Assembly (NCBI GenBank): GCA_030323885.1
Contig: CM059197.1
Coordinates: 32,629,884-32,693,883 of the forward strand
Source: Branchipolynoe longqiensis
Lineage: Eukaryota; Annelida; Polychaeta; Phyllodocida; Polynoidae
Direction of reading: 5' to 3'
Length of the DNA stretch: 64,000 nucleotides
Shown: positions 31,857 to 42,289 of the stretch, piece by piece
Numbering within the stretch: the stretch's first letter is position 1
Layout: every line of letters begins with the position of its first letter
Program-made: the position numbers and the translations under genes
The notes under the pieces: generated by a model
Told to the model about the DNA's origin: nothing
Database searches by the model: none
The model's input: only the letters and a program-made list of their open reading frames with translations

Positions 31857-31975
31857 GCCCTACACCCACACCCACAGCCAAACCCACAGCCACACCCACA
31901 CCCACACCCACACTCACACTCACACCCACACCCACACCCACACTCCACCCACACACACACACCGTCACAGCCGCC
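31857..31975. repeat. (CCCACA)n minisatellite
   Basis: CCCACA and CACTCA units for about 115 bp. Confidence 0.92.
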
Positions 31976-32194
31976 GCTGGCCGCCGCTTGGCGGCAGTAT
32001 AAGCGCTTCCTGGCGGTGATAGAACAGAAGATAGCCTTTCACTCTCCCGCCGCTCTCGTTGGCCTGCGGGGAGAGGTGGGGTTTAATGACCTCCAGTGGC
32101 GGGCATGGGCAGTATGCACAAGGTAGCCATTGTGCACTCGTGTGCAGTCAGAGGTGTGAGAGTGCTGTGTGTGGTAGGGAGCTGTATAACCACA

Positions 32195-32522
32195 ACTAGG
32201 GGCAATGAGTTAGAGCGTCCGCCTCCCGTGTTGGTAGACGATGGGATCATGGGTTCGAACCCTGGTCGAGTGAACCCAATGACTTAAAAATTGATACTTG
32301 TTGTTTCCTAGCCAGGCGCTCGGCATTATTAGGATAGGGCAAGGACTGGTTGGCTCAGTGTTAGGATAATGTGACTGAGTGGGATATCAGGTCATGGTGC
32401 TGGCAGTCTGGTCTCCCAGTGGGGCAGCACTATAAAATCGCCATGAGTGCGTACTGTCACAAGTCAGTACCCGTCCTGATATGAACTTAGATGTTGCTAG
32501 GATGTAAAACAACAACCAACAG
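32195..32522 (+). mobile_element. SINE-A, variant-head subfamily
   Basis: The head AATGAGTTAGAGCGTCCGCC with GATCATGGGTTCGAACCC resembles the copy at 16232. The body and tail are standard, ending GCTAGGATGTAAAACAACAA. Confidence 0.92.
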
Positions 32523-32617
32523 ACCAGGGGCGTAGTAATAGTTGTGTGTTCCGATGGTTTTGAGTTTCTGGCATTACAAAAACAAAAGGAGAGACACACA
32601 TGAAGGATTCAGGAGCA

Positions 32618-32890
32618 GTTGGTTGTTGGGAGTGTTTATGTCCTGGCAACATCTAAGGTTGTATCAGGATGGGCACTGACTTGTGACAGTGCACCCTCCT
32701 GGTGACTTTATAGTGCTGCCCCACTGGGAGACCAGGTCGCTAGCACCATGACCTAATATCCCACTCAGTCACATTATCCTGACACTGAGCCAACCAGTCC
32801 TTGCCCTATCCTATTAATGCCGAGCGCCATGCTAGGTAGCGATAAGTATTAATTTTATATGTCATTGGTTTGACTCGACCGGGAATCGAC
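32618..32890 (-). mobile_element. SINE-A, head partly missing
   Basis: It runs from GGTTGTTGGGAGTGTTTATG to GACTCGACCGGGAATCGA on the plus strand; the last 50 or so bases of the head are absent. Confidence 0.9.
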
Positions 32891-33365
32891 AAATCCATTT
32901 GAGTTGTTTTCTGTCAAATTAAATTCACTGTTGTGCTTTCCAGTTAAAGTCTATCAAGTTCATATTGAGTAGGGAATAGACTACATCGCCATTCCAGCCG
33001 CGCAGTGCATCGTGGGATGCGTGGAAGAAAAACAAACCCACGAGAAGCACATGGCACATGCTAATACACTGGGTACAGTTATGAAATGTGCTAGTTTCAG
33101 CTCATCTCAGCTCTTGTTTGAAACATAGAATACCAACTAAACAAATATATATAATAAATTAAGATATTAATCTTTTATCCAGCATTGCATTTACATCAAT
33201 ATAATCAGCTCATTTTATGGTATGTGCAGTTGGATTTAAACAAATCTGGGCACTCATACTAGTGTTATACTTAGAGCCATAGCCAGAGTCAGTTTGACTT
33301 ATTTTATTCATGGTTTTATTCATATCCTATGATTAATGACATATGTAGAACTAGAAAATGAGTAG
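32891..33365. other. Unassigned sequence
   Basis: GCAGTGCATCGTGGGATGCG near 33002 is a GC-richer patch. No gene was seen. Confidence 0.5.
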
Positions 33366-33750
33366 GGTTAATCAGATCATCATCATCATGCTGTTGGTTG
33401 CGTTTCGACAAAGACTGCTTTCATTACTTGACTGCAGCTCTCCATTTAGCTCTCTGCTGTGAGAGTGATGTCCATGAGTCAGTCTTAATGTCTCTCAGCT
33501 TCTGGTTTCTCTTGATGGTATCCTTGAACCAGAGACTAAGGCACCCTCTCTTTCTGTAACCAGAAGACAGTTGAGAATAGAGGATCTGCTTTGGTAGCCT
33601 GTCTGATGACATCCTCATGAGGTGTCCAGTCCACCAGAGATTCTTTTTGATCAGAAGATCTTCCATAGAGGGTAGCCCCGTCCGTTCGAGTATTCAGATA
33701 TTGGTTATATATTCCTTTGAAACAAGTTTTTGTTGACACATTTGACATTT
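33366..33750 (-). pseudogene. LINE 3' end with reverse-transcriptase C-terminus
   Basis: On the minus strand one frame reads ILERTGLPSMEDLLIKKN, then WWTGHLMRM, LPKQILYSQL, RKRGCLSLWFKD and ends AKWRAAVK before a stop near 33424. This is the usual C-terminal tail of a LINE reverse transcriptase after the catalytic domain. It is followed by the 3' end shared with 18470 and 51925, including GTAATGAAAGCAGTCTTTGT and a (GAT)n tail at 33366-33385. The frame is lost upstream of about 33690, so the copy is 5'-truncated and inactive. The clade is not assigned. Confidence 0.85.
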
Positions 33751-33920
33751 TAATATTTAGAACAAGAATTACTTATGTCTAGTCAATCTAGCCCGTAAAG
33801 TGACTGAAATTGTATGTTTCTTAGCTCAAAATGCTTAATCATTGAGAGTTGTGTCTTAAACCTATTGATTATATTATTATATTGCATCCATCCATACATG
33901 TTTGTGCCGCCGACATTAAG

Positions 33921-34137
33921 GATAACCCAATATCCTACTCAGTCACCTTATCCAAATACTGAGAAAGCCAGTTCTAGCCCATTTGCACCATTTCCCAAGC
34001 GCCAGGCTAGGTAGTGACAAGTATCAATTGTGTAAGTCATTGGTTTGACTCGGCAGGGAATCGAACCGCCTTCTTTCCGCACGTGAAGTTTGCACTCTTA
34101 GTCTTACTGATTCGGTGACCGCGTTCCATCCAAATGG
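33921..34137 (-). mobile_element. SINE-A, tail lost
   Basis: Only the head half is present on the minus strand: from CCTACTCAGTCACCTTATCC to CTGATTCGGTGACCGCG. It has diverged more than most copies. Confidence 0.8.
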
Positions 34138-34189
34138 ATTTTAATTCTTCAGAATAAATGGTGGGACACGTGGAAACTGTGACATGGGT

Positions 34190-34262
34190 GTTATGTGTGT
34201 GGGTGTGGGTGTGGGTGTGGGTGTGGGTGTGGGTGTGGGTGTGGGTGTGGGTTGGGGTGGGG
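34190..34262. repeat. (GTGTGG)n minisatellite
   Basis: About eleven hexamer units GTGTGG. Confidence 0.95.
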
Positions 34263-34639
34263 ACGGGTGTGGGGGTGTTGTGGGGTGGTGTTAATGGCGT
34301 GTTGTAACCCTTCATGGAGCAGCAGATCTACAGATCGCCATCTTGTTTCATTAGGAGTGATTGCAGCATTTTCGGCAGTCGTTGATTTGAACATCAAAGT
34401 CAATGGCCGGTGTAGCTGGAAATGTCTGTGGCCAGAACGAGGCTGGTGCTGCTGAGAGATGGGGAGAGGGGTGGCGGCGGATAGGGAGGGGTGGGGGTGG
34501 GTGAAGGGGGAAGTAGCGATGCCAGTTTCATCAGTTTGCAATGTTGTCATCGCAACCGACTGTAAATCCTTTTTCAGGCTCCCAGGAATTTCGTTGTGTA
34601 TGCATGCACAAATAATGTACAATAAACGATGTTTCTTCG

Positions 34640-34800
34640 TCGCGGTTTACGTCCCGGCAATATTTAAGGGCACATCCGTACTTGTGCAGAAATGGCCGAT
34701 TGAGTAGAGAGGCCAGGTGTTTTATCCTCGCTCCAAGATTTCCTAAATTTATGCTTGCCACTGCCGAGCCTGGTTCTTGACGCTAATTACTGGGATAGGC
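34640..34800 (-). mobile_element. SINE-A relic, rearranged
   Basis: CGGTTTACGTCCCGGCAATA then ATTTATGCTTGCCACTGCC and TGACGCTAATTACTGGGAT are SINE-A phrases, but the first is in tail-minus and the others in plus orientation, so two fragments are juxtaposed. Confidence 0.45.
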
Positions 34801-34975
34801 CATGGAACAGTGGAATGGGGAATGAGGAATGAGGAATGGGGAATTGTCCACGATTAAAATTTCCCCGGCTGAATCATCAAATTGTTTTTTTGTGTGTGTA
34901 TGTTTTTCTTTTGGGTGTGTGTGTTTTGGGGTAGAGGTGGAGTGTGGGGTGGATGGACATGCTGATATATATATA

Positions 34976-35147
34976 CAGTAAAACCTCCCCAACCGACTAC
35001 CCCCACAGAGCTACCACTCCCCTGTATCAATCGCTTTATTTGGATCTCAACAATACCATTGGAACCATATGCTAACCCCCAAACAGACCACCTCCATAAA
35101 TGGACCACTTAAAATCGGTCCCAGGGTCGGTCGATTTAGAGGTTTTA

Positions 35148-35150
<3 letters not shown>
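34976..35150 (+). mobile_element. MITE-P copy 7
   Basis: CAGTAAAACCTCCCCAACCG and a right end GAGGTTTTACTG, bordered by TA repeats. Confidence 0.93.

Positions 35151-35151
<1 letters not shown>

Positions 35152-35203
<52 letters not shown>
35152..35203. repeat. (TA)n microsatellite
   Basis: Alternating TA that separates two MITE-P copies. Confidence 0.95.
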
Positions 35204-35238
35204 TCACTGTCTTACCAGCTTTCCCTAAATCTCAGCTA

Positions 35239-35416
35239 CAGTAAAAGCTCTGTAACAGACCACCTCCACAGATCGACCACTCCCCTATAGCGATCGCGTT
35301 ATTTGGGTCCCAACAATACCATTGTAACCATATTCTAACTCTCTAAACCGACCACCTCCCTAAATGGACCACTTAAAATCGGTCCAAAGGTCGGTCGATT
35401 TAGTGGGGTTTTACTG
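35239..35416 (+). mobile_element. MITE-P copy 8
   Basis: CAGTAAAAGCTCTGTAACAG at the left (two changes) and GGGGTTTTACTG at the right, each bordered by TA. It lies only 88 bp from copy 7 in the same orientation. Confidence 0.92.
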
Positions 35417-36074
35417 TACTCTCAACAAAATAGTTAAGAGAAAAACAAAGCTCAGTTTTAATGCATCCATAACCTTAAAACCAATGCAAAACAAAACTCA
35501 CCAACCTAATTCTTATTTACTACATATTATTCCAATCCGTTGCAATATTTCTCACAATATTAGCAATTCCATGGACTTACTGAAGGAGTATTTCGGGAAA
35601 ATCTCTTTCCCAGTATGTGTACTGAAAACACCCCCACCTAATTCGAATTTAAGTATTTGATTGTCTCTTCAGCGAATGACACTGGGGACACGGCAGTGAT
35701 GCCCACTCAACATTGCCCGCTGTAATGACTCTTAGTGTTAATTTATTCCACTGGTGGCGCTGCTGTGAACGCTCGAAGCGAACTGCAGACAGTTTAGAGC
35801 TAATTACAGTCAATAATTATTTTGCTGTCCTAAAATATTTTCTTAGTTTAACCGGTTTTCGAATGGATACCTATTTAAGGAAATTCTCATCATTCTTTGG
35901 GATTTTTGTAATCTCTAGTTCTATTCATTTTTCAAAGGCCTGCCGAAAAGAACACACAATTTTAAGTGTACATTTACAATTGGCGCTAATATTTCGTGGC
36001 TTACGGTAATTACCCATATTAGGGCGAATTACGGGTATCAATTAAGCTTCCTTACTAGCTCCCAGTGGGAGCCC
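35417..36074. other. Unassigned sequence
   Basis: A plus-strand frame of 98 codons (35713-36009) begins MPAVMTLSVNLFHWWRCC. I recognise no family. CCACTGGTGGCGCTGCTGTG near 35750 is a GC-richer patch. No gene is called. Confidence 0.45.
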
Positions 36075-36200
36075 AGTGCCGCCAGAGTTTTGCGCGGGAG
36101 TCCACTGCGCATGCGCATTGCGCACATCGGCTGCGCGTGCGCACGCCGGCCTCGTTCTGGGGATGGGGACGCGCCGATACGACACCCGGCATGCTGTAGT
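36075..36200. promoter_or_regulatory. CpG-rich patch with two NRF1-like palindromes
   Basis: TGCGCATGCGCA (36106-36117) and TGCGCGTGCGCA (36132-36143) match the known NRF1 site GCGCATGCGC, in an otherwise AT-rich region. A TATA or start region was not identified. It may be a regulatory patch or an element terminus, because related GCATGCGCA words occur in inverted repeats at 50.9 and 54.4 kb. Confidence 0.35.
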
Positions 36201-36349
36201 TTTACGATAATTCTGCCGAGTACAATCAGAGCAAAATTTAATATCTCTGCCGCGCGATTTGCCAGTGCGGCAGCACTATAAATCCGCCGTTTTAAGTCGG
36301 TAGGTATCTTACTATTTTTCCTAATATAATTGCAGACGTAGCTTTGTGA

Positions 36350-36716
36350 TTAAAGCTGCATAGTCCGATGAAAGCATCACATTTTCCAAATCAAAGCAAT
36401 TATATCGATTTTGATTTTACATGTCTAACTTAGACACCGATGCACTTATTAAGGATTTGTTGCCACAGAGAAGGGAATACTGAGTCAATTTCATAGAAAC
36501 TGTTACTGCAGAAGCCTCAAGTGTCAGCATGTTGGCATGCTTGCCAAAACTAATTTGACATGTTTGTACTTCAAATATCTCAAAAGTTAGCGACTTAAAA
36601 TTAAGGAAAGTGACTTCAATAAGGTAGAGTATGACTATTAGTATCAACCTAATATATTTATCTCAGAAAAGTGGAAAATCACAGAAACACAAAACCATCG
36701 GATCATGCAACTTTAA
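36350..36716 (+). mobile_element. MITE-D, complete
   Basis: It begins TTAAAGCTGCATAGTCCGAT and ends GATCATGCAACTTTAA (one change). At 367 bp it holds all interior phrases, including TTGCCAAAACTAATTTGAC and CTCAAAAGTTAGCGAC. The ends form an inverted repeat of about 21 bp and TTAA sits at each border, as for TTAA-targeting DNA transposons such as piggyBac or Kolobok. The superfamily is inference. Confidence 0.92.
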
Positions 36717-36717
36717 A

Positions 36718-36932
36718 CCATGACCAGACCACCAGTATCATGACCTGATATCCACACTGAGTCACATTATCCTGACACGAGCAAACCAGTCCTTGCCCTC
36801 TCCTAATAATGCTGAGCGCCTAGGCTAGTAGGAAGTGACAAGTATCAATTTTGTAAGACATTTGGTTTGGCTCGACCGGGAATTGAACTCCCCACCTTCC
36901 GCACTGGAGACCTTCGCTCCACCGATTCGGGC
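36718..36932 (-). mobile_element. SINE-A, tail lost, abutting MITE-D
   Basis: CATGACCTGATATCCACACT to CTCCACCGATTCGGGCGG on the plus strand. It starts directly after the MITE-D terminus. Confidence 0.85.
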
Positions 36933-37477
36933 GGTGTTGCTACATGGTAGAGATGGCATTTGTTTTGTTTGTTAGTTAGTAAGACGGACCCTCACGCTCA
37001 GACGGGTGTCAATACGAGTAATGTGGCGTCGTTACAGCCTAATGAAGGACGGGCAGAAGGGAGTAGGGGCGTTATCTGAGCATGCGCAGAAATACAACAG
37101 TAGTGGGTGATTGCATTGAGCCTGCAGTGGAACAGCTCATTGCTGCTGTGTATAAAGGAAGGCACTAGTGAACACTGCCTCGTGTACCACAATCAAGACA
37201 GTCTGAAGGCGTGTCTAAATGGTGTGGGAGTTTTTTTGTTTATTTGTTTTTGTTTCGTGACAAGTTATTTATTTCGTCCATAATGTATAAGCTCCCGTGA
37301 GGGTGCTTGTTTTCAATACTGGACAGCTGTGATACTGGATTGGTCTGGTCCCACACTCAGGAGTCTTTACCTGATCTTTCTCATGCCAAGCTTTTGCAGT
37401 TTTGGATGTTAGTATTTTCTATATTAGTTTAAAAAAAATATTTAAACCTTTTCCTAACCTGTATATGATAACAAAAA
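36933..37477. other. Unassigned sequence
   Basis: No supported feature. GCTCCCGTGAGGGTGC near 37290 resembles, inverted, a word at 15.9 kb. Confidence 0.45.
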
Positions 37478-37588
37478 TCCCTTGGGTCGGTAAAAGTGTA
37501 GGCTTGGGCTTTCTATCGACAAATGGTCTAATGGTGAAAAGAAGTCTATTCAGACTTATCCATGATAGACAGTATAAATCTTCAAGAA
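37478..37588 (+). mobile_element. SINE-C 3' fragment
   Basis: CCCTTGGGTCGGTAAAAGTG to AGTATAAATCTTCAAGAAC. The tRNA-like head is missing. Confidence 0.85.
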
Positions 37589-37609
37589 CAAAAAAACTGA
37601 AAAAAAACC

Positions 37610-37848
37610 CTGCATTGTCTGATGTTGTTTTGAGTTTGTTGTTAGAGTTTCTGTCATGTTTTAGATAAACTTTTATTATGTTAAAGTTGCACAGAACAAA
37701 GCCTTTGAGCTTCTGGATTTTTTTCTGAGATAAATACATTAGATTGATTGTTATAATTCATATTACTTTAGTTTGGAGTGACTTTTAATTTGATTAGTTT
37801 CGGTCATATTTTAAAATAAACTATTAATTATTATTAGATTAAAGTCGC
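37610..37848 (-). mobile_element. MITE-D partial duplicates
   Basis: Two or three diverged right-end segments (around GTTTTGAGTTTGTTGTTAGA, AAAGTTGCACAGAACAAAGC and TTTCGGTCATATTTTAAAA) precede the full copy, each ending before the middle. They look like successive partial duplications of the element's right end. Confidence 0.55.
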
Positions 37849-38176
37849 ATAGTCCGAGACTTCTGCTATTTTTTTGTGATAAATACATTCGATTTATTGT
37901 TAGAATTTACTTTACTTTAGTTTGGAGTGTGATTCTTTATTTTAAATGATTATCGTTAAATATATTTGAACTGTAAACATGCTAAAATAATTTGGGCAAG
38001 CATCATTGGCTTGAGCATTAACAGGTTCTATTAAATTGTCTTTATATTTCCTTTGATGCAGCGTCAAATGCTTTATTAAGTGTTCCGGTATCTAGGTTAG
38101 ATATGTAGGATTAACTATATATGTGAGTCTTTTGCTTTCGAAAATGCTATGCCTTAATTGGACTATGCAGCTTTAA
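37849..38176 (-). mobile_element. MITE-D, complete
   Basis: TTAAAGTCGCATAGTCCGAG at one end and GGACTATGCAGCTTTAA at the other, with TTAA at both borders. Confidence 0.88.
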
Positions 38177-38510
38177 TCTATTTGAATTTGAATTAACTTT
38201 TATTTTAAACTTGGGGGGCTTTAATCTATTTGGATTTGAAGTAACTTTTATTTTAAACTTGGGGGGATATTTGAACTGAAAACATCACATTGTTTTCAGC
38301 ATGTAATGACAGGTTTGATTAAATTGACTTACTTCAGAAATACATGTTTAGATGAACCATTCTTACTCTTAGGTTAACATATTTGAATTCAAATTTGAAG
38401 TAACTTTTATTTTAAACTTGGGCAGAGTTTTAGCATGCATGTACTGGTTCAATTAAATTGACTTAGTGCAGAACTACGTTTTTCTGAGGATACCAGTATG
38501 TTGTAAGTAT
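38177..38510 (-). mobile_element. MITE-D interior segments in tandem
   Basis: TTTGAATTTGAATTAACTTT, TTTGGATTTGAAGTAACTTT and TTTGAATTCAAATTTGAAGT start three successive segments that share AACTTTTATTTTAAACTTGG. They derive from the MITE-D interior and form a ragged tandem series after the full copy. Confidence 0.6.
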
Positions 38511-38517
38511 TTTGGTA

Positions 38518-38548
38518 TCGATATATATATATATATATATATAATATT
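38518..38548. repeat. (TA)n microsatellite
   Basis: Alternating TA. Confidence 0.9.
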
Positions 38549-38771
38549 TATCTATTTTGATCTATATGCACACATATGGCTTTGGGTATAGCATGCACAT
38601 ACATGATATATACGGATCGGGTGATATGGTGGGTAAAGCGTCCGCTTCCCATATCTGGGATTGCAGGGTCGATTCCCAACTAGGTTAAACCGAGCACTTA
38701 CAACAAGTAATACATGTCACTATCTAGCCTGACGCTTGGCATTACTGGGATAGCCAAGTTTTTGTTGTTGT

Positions 38772-39075
38772 TGTTGTTGAAGGTTTATACTGCCTATCAT
38801 GGATAAACCTGAATAGGCTTGTTTTCACCATTAGACAGTTTGTCGATAGAAAGCCTGAGCCTACACTTTTACCGACCCAAGGGATTTTTAACCTCCCACA
38901 CCACATAGACATGGTATGAGAGCAACTGGCCATTGATGACGCTGTAAGTTATACACAGCGGTGGAAATCCAAATTGGCAGAGGTGGGGGCACGGGGAATC
39001 GAACCGCCGACCTTCAGATTAGGAGTCCGACCTAGAAAAAAGTCAGACACTCTAACCACTCCGCCACAGAGAACA
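38772..39075 (-). mobile_element. SINE-C nested in SINE-A
   Basis: It opens GAAGGTTTATACTGCCTATC after a (TTG)n run, which on the minus strand is its 3' tail (CAA)n, and closes with the head at ACTCCGCCACAGAGAACACC. Confidence 0.93.
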
Positions 39076-39119
39076 CCACTGCTTAGTGCCAGGATACCGT
39101 GACTGAGTCGTCATGGTGC

Positions 39120-39157
39120 CGGTTACATGGTGTCGCCATGGCGACACCATGTAACCG
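39120..39157. repeat. 38 bp perfect palindrome
   Basis: The halves CGGTTACATGGTGTCGCCA and its exact reverse complement meet at the centre CCATGG. It sits within the SINE-A 3' part. Confidence 0.95.
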
Positions 39158-39274
39158 TGGCGACGCACTGTCATATATATCGATACAGATCCTGACATGA
39201 TCCAAATTACTACTATGACTTAGGACCCTAATGAGTAAAGTAAAGCATACATAGTAAAGCACATACTGGACCCT

Positions 39275-39680
39275 CTTTTGTGTTTGCGTGAAAATTTATT
39301 TACCCTGCTCACAACGGATAAGTGTGTTAACACTTGAAGAGTTCAGGCGCAAAACCACGTCAACCCCAATCCAAAAATGGAGATAAACATTGGAATCAAA
39401 CCCTTAAAAACTTAATCAAATATATCTTCTCTCTCTTTTGTTCATTGCTCCATAACCATCTCATCATATGAAAAGTGGAATTTGCGAGAATTAAAATTAG
39501 TTTTAGGTACAAATCTTTTATTTAAACTACACTTTTTTATTATCGTTTACATGGTTTTGCGCCTGAACGCTTCACTTCTTTTCACCACTGAATGTTGTTT
39601 TAGTAATAATTTGGTTTTCTTAGCTTCTTGTTTATCTTACTCGTTCTCACTGCATAACTGATGCCCTGTGTAATAATTTC
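39275..39680 (+). repeat. Repeat I copy 2, interrupted by a MITE
   Basis: It matches 14386-14640 up to GTGTGTTAACACTT and again from TTTTCACCACTG. The 237 bp MITE lies between. Confidence 0.7.
39336..39572. mobile_element. MITE-J copy 1 (GTTCAGGCGCAAAACC ends)
   Basis: Left AAGAGTTCAGGCGCAAAACC and right (reverse complement AAGCGTTCAGGCGCAAAACC) are inverted repeats over at least 20 bp with one change. CACTT flanks both sides (39331-39335 and 39573-39577), a 5 bp duplication. The empty site is visible at 14.44 kb. No open frame. Confidence 0.85.
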
Positions 39681-40038
39681 TGACCAGTCCGGTATCTGAC
39701 GTGTGAACGGCCGTAAGTATGGGTCCTGTCTGCCCCCTACTGTGGCATAACCCATATGGGAACCACACACCAAGCTTCAGGCAATGCAGTGTTTTCAGAC
39801 GGGAAGTGCTTCCGTTTTCATGTCCACACAGACCGTCATAGCGGGATACTCATTAGTCTCTCTCATAGTCATAGACTCAGCATCTACGTTTACCCAGCAT
39901 GCAATGGCGCAACGTGTGACGCACGCCCATTATTCGTGACGTCAGCGTCATTGTTCTCTGTGTCTTTACATTGTATGCATGTGTGGTGTGACCCAGCTAG
40001 TGTTTCTTTTTTTAATTTATTCATGTAATCACAGGGAC
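39681..40038. other. Unassigned sequence
   Basis: A 90-codon plus frame (39756-40028) has no recognisable domain. GTGACGTCAGCGTC near 39938 is a CRE-like word. Confidence 0.45.
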
Positions 40039-40125
40039 CCCCCCGCTCCGCCCCTCCCTTCACCCTCCCCATCCCCCTCCCTCTCCCCCCCCCCCCCCAC
40101 GCCCCCCTCCCGTCCCCCTCCCCAA
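40039..40125. repeat. C-rich tract
   Basis: CCCTCC and C-runs up to about 14 bases. Confidence 0.9.
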
Positions 40126-40506
40126 CCATCTCCAGTACCGTGTTTACGCTGCTCGCCCGGGGTGAACACGGTGCCCGAGGGCAAGGATGGGCGGCCATTT
40201 TCAGCCGGCGCCCACTTTTACCTGCAATCAGTGCCAGGTGTGAGAAGGCTGATAAGCTAACCCGTTACAACGGTAGCAGGGCATCATGGGAGGCCGGCGC
40301 GGCGCGCTGACCCCTGGGAGGTGACGGGCATTATGGAACTCTCCGGTCCCAGAGGTGGGCGCGACCTGCGCACTGAGTGCATCCGGGGAGGCCACTTAGG
40401 AGCGTCGGCGAAGTGGGTGGGTGGGTGGGTAGGGTTGGAGGTGGGGGTTGGGGTTGGGGGAATGAAGGGGGTCGGGGAGGGGGAGGGGAGGGGAAAGCAG
40501 GAGGAG

Positions 40507-40860
40507 TTAAAGCTGCATAGTCTGATGAAAATATCAAATTTTCAAAACCAAAACAATGACCTAGATTTGATTCTACATATCTACCTTAGATACTAATGCA
40601 CCTATTAAACATTTACCATCACATAGAAGGGACGTCTGAGTCAATTAATAGAAACTGTTACTGCAGAAGCCTATGGTGATAGAGTTTTGGCAAGCTTGCC
40701 AAAATTAATTTAGCATGTTTCCATTTCAAAAAGCTCAAAAGTTTGCGATTTAAAATAATTGTTACTTCAAACTAAAGTAAGGTAGATTATAGTGAACAAC
40801 CTAATATGTTTATCTCAGAAAATGAGAGAAATTCAAATCCATCGGACTATGCAACTTTAA
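40507..40860 (+). mobile_element. MITE-D, complete
   Basis: TTAAAGCTGCATAGTCTGAT to GGACTATGCAACTTTAA, 354 bp, TTAA at both borders. It is a good reference copy for the family. Confidence 0.93.
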
Positions 40861-40889
40861 TGGATGGAGATGTAGTCGCAGTCGTCGTG

Positions 40890-41130
40890 TGTGTGTGTGG
40901 AGGGAACAGGAGGCAGGAGGCCGAGGGAACGGGGATAGGGTGGGGGAGGGGGGATGTGGGGGGGAGGGGATATACAAGGGGTGCAGGATACAGGAGGAAG
41001 AAGAGGAGTGGTGGAGATGGAGAGAGGAAGGGGTTGGATTGAGCAGGAGGAGGAGGGGGTGGGTGGAGTGACGGTGAGGAGGCAGTGGACGGAGGAGCAG
41101 GAGGAGCGGAAGCAGATTGGGGGAGCAAGA
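40890..41130. repeat. Purine-rich tract (GGAGGA, GGGG)
   Basis: G and A dominate with GGAGGAGG and GGGGAGGGG words. The 161-codon minus frame is compositional. Confidence 0.85.
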
Positions 41131-41142
41131 AGCAAGAGTGGA

Positions 41143-41182
41143 CTTACTTAGACTTAGACTTAAACTTAGACTTAGGCTTAGA
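41143..41182. repeat. (TTAGAC)n short array
   Basis: CTTAGACTTAGACTTAAACT and following variants give about six hexamers. It differs from TTAGGG telomere repeats and is too short for a telomere. Confidence 0.85.
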
Positions 41183-41454
41183 GTATCATTACCAGTACCA
41201 ACCACTCTACCCTGCCCTCTTCGCTGGTCCAAGCCTAGCTGTAACTTAGTGTAAGAGCAAAGGGCTTTGTTTGGACACCCACACACGTGATGCATGCTAC
41301 TTTGTTAGCTAACAATGGCAGGCGTTGTACACTGAGTGTGCCCAAACTACATCTGAGATAAAGGACCTGCAATTCTTGAATTTGTAGTCAGTAGTGCGTC
41401 TACTGATCCTTTATCCCCTTTGATGATTGAGTGCGTTTGCATATATATGTACAT

Positions 41455-41570
41455 TGCATATATATATACGTGGGTGTGCTCGTGCGTGTGTGGTTCTATG
41501 TTTGCTGTGTGTGTCCGTGTGCCTTTACATGTGTGAGTATGTGTGTTGTAAGTGTGTGCGTTTGTGTGTT
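41455..41570. repeat. TG-rich imperfect microsatellite
   Basis: GTGTGTG words with CGTGTG and TGTTTG interruptions. Confidence 0.7.
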
Positions 41571-41647
41571 GTGCTCCCGACCTGCCCTGGAGGTGGTAGC
41601 TCCTGCAGGCTCTGATTACCTCCACTGCCCTCTGCCCCCCCCTCTCA

Positions 41648-41648
<1 letters not shown>

Positions 41649-41680
<32 letters not shown>
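41649..41680. repeat. 32-base C run
   Basis: Uninterrupted C homopolymer. It is the longest homopolymer in the window. Confidence 0.95.
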
Positions 41681-41875
41681 ACAGCACCACCTTCCCAGAA
41701 ACCAATTCCTGCTGCACTTCCGTTCGCCACAGCCACCACCTAAGCAGCCCCACACGGCTCCTACCTCCACTGAACCTGCATCCCCCCTCCCCCCTCCCCT
41801 CCTCCCTCCCACCCGACACCTCCCGCACCTTATCCTAACCCACGCCACCCATATCTCTTCATCACCCACCTTTGC

Positions 41876-42205
41876 CACCGGGTACGGTTGCCGATTCGGT
41901 AGAGCGCGGGCCTCGCGTGCGGGAGATCGGGAGTTCAGCTCCCGGTCGAGTCAAACCAATGACTTTCAAAATTAATACTTGGTGGTTCCTAGCCTATCAC
42001 TCGGCATTAATATGATTAAGACTGGTTAGCTCAGTGTCAGGATAATGTGACCGAGTGGGATGTTGGGTCATGGTGCCAGCGGTCTGATTTCCCACTGGGG
42101 AAGCACTATAAAGTCACCATGAGTGTGCACTGTCATAAGTCGGTGCCCATCCTGATATGACCTTAGATGTTGCCAGGACGTAAAACTCTGACAACCAACC
42201 AACCC
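41876..42205 (+). mobile_element. SINE-A, full length
   Basis: Head GGTTGCCGATTCGGTAGAGC, B-box-like GGGAGTTCAGCTCCC, full body, and tail CAGGACGTAAAACTCTGAC followed by CAACCAACCAACC. Confidence 0.95.
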
Positions 42206-42289
42206 ACGTTTGCAAACTTTCCATCCCAATTCCAACTCAACCCCCCACCACCACCCACCGACACCTATTAACATCCACACTTCCCACTC

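Larger units (their letters stand above)
38613..39225 (+). mobile_element. SINE-A interrupted by SINE-C
   Basis: The head and body run 38613-38758 (to ACTGGGATAGCCAAG). The 3' part resumes at about 39079 (GCTTAGTGCCAGGATACC) and ends near 39225. A SINE-C fills the gap. In the 3' part the usual GGCCTGGTCTCCCAGTGG is replaced by a perfect palindrome (39120-39157). Confidence 0.8.

Noticed and set aside
35713..36009. A 98-codon frame with ordinary composition
   Set aside because: No recognisable domain, no supporting splice or promoter context; kept only as unassigned.
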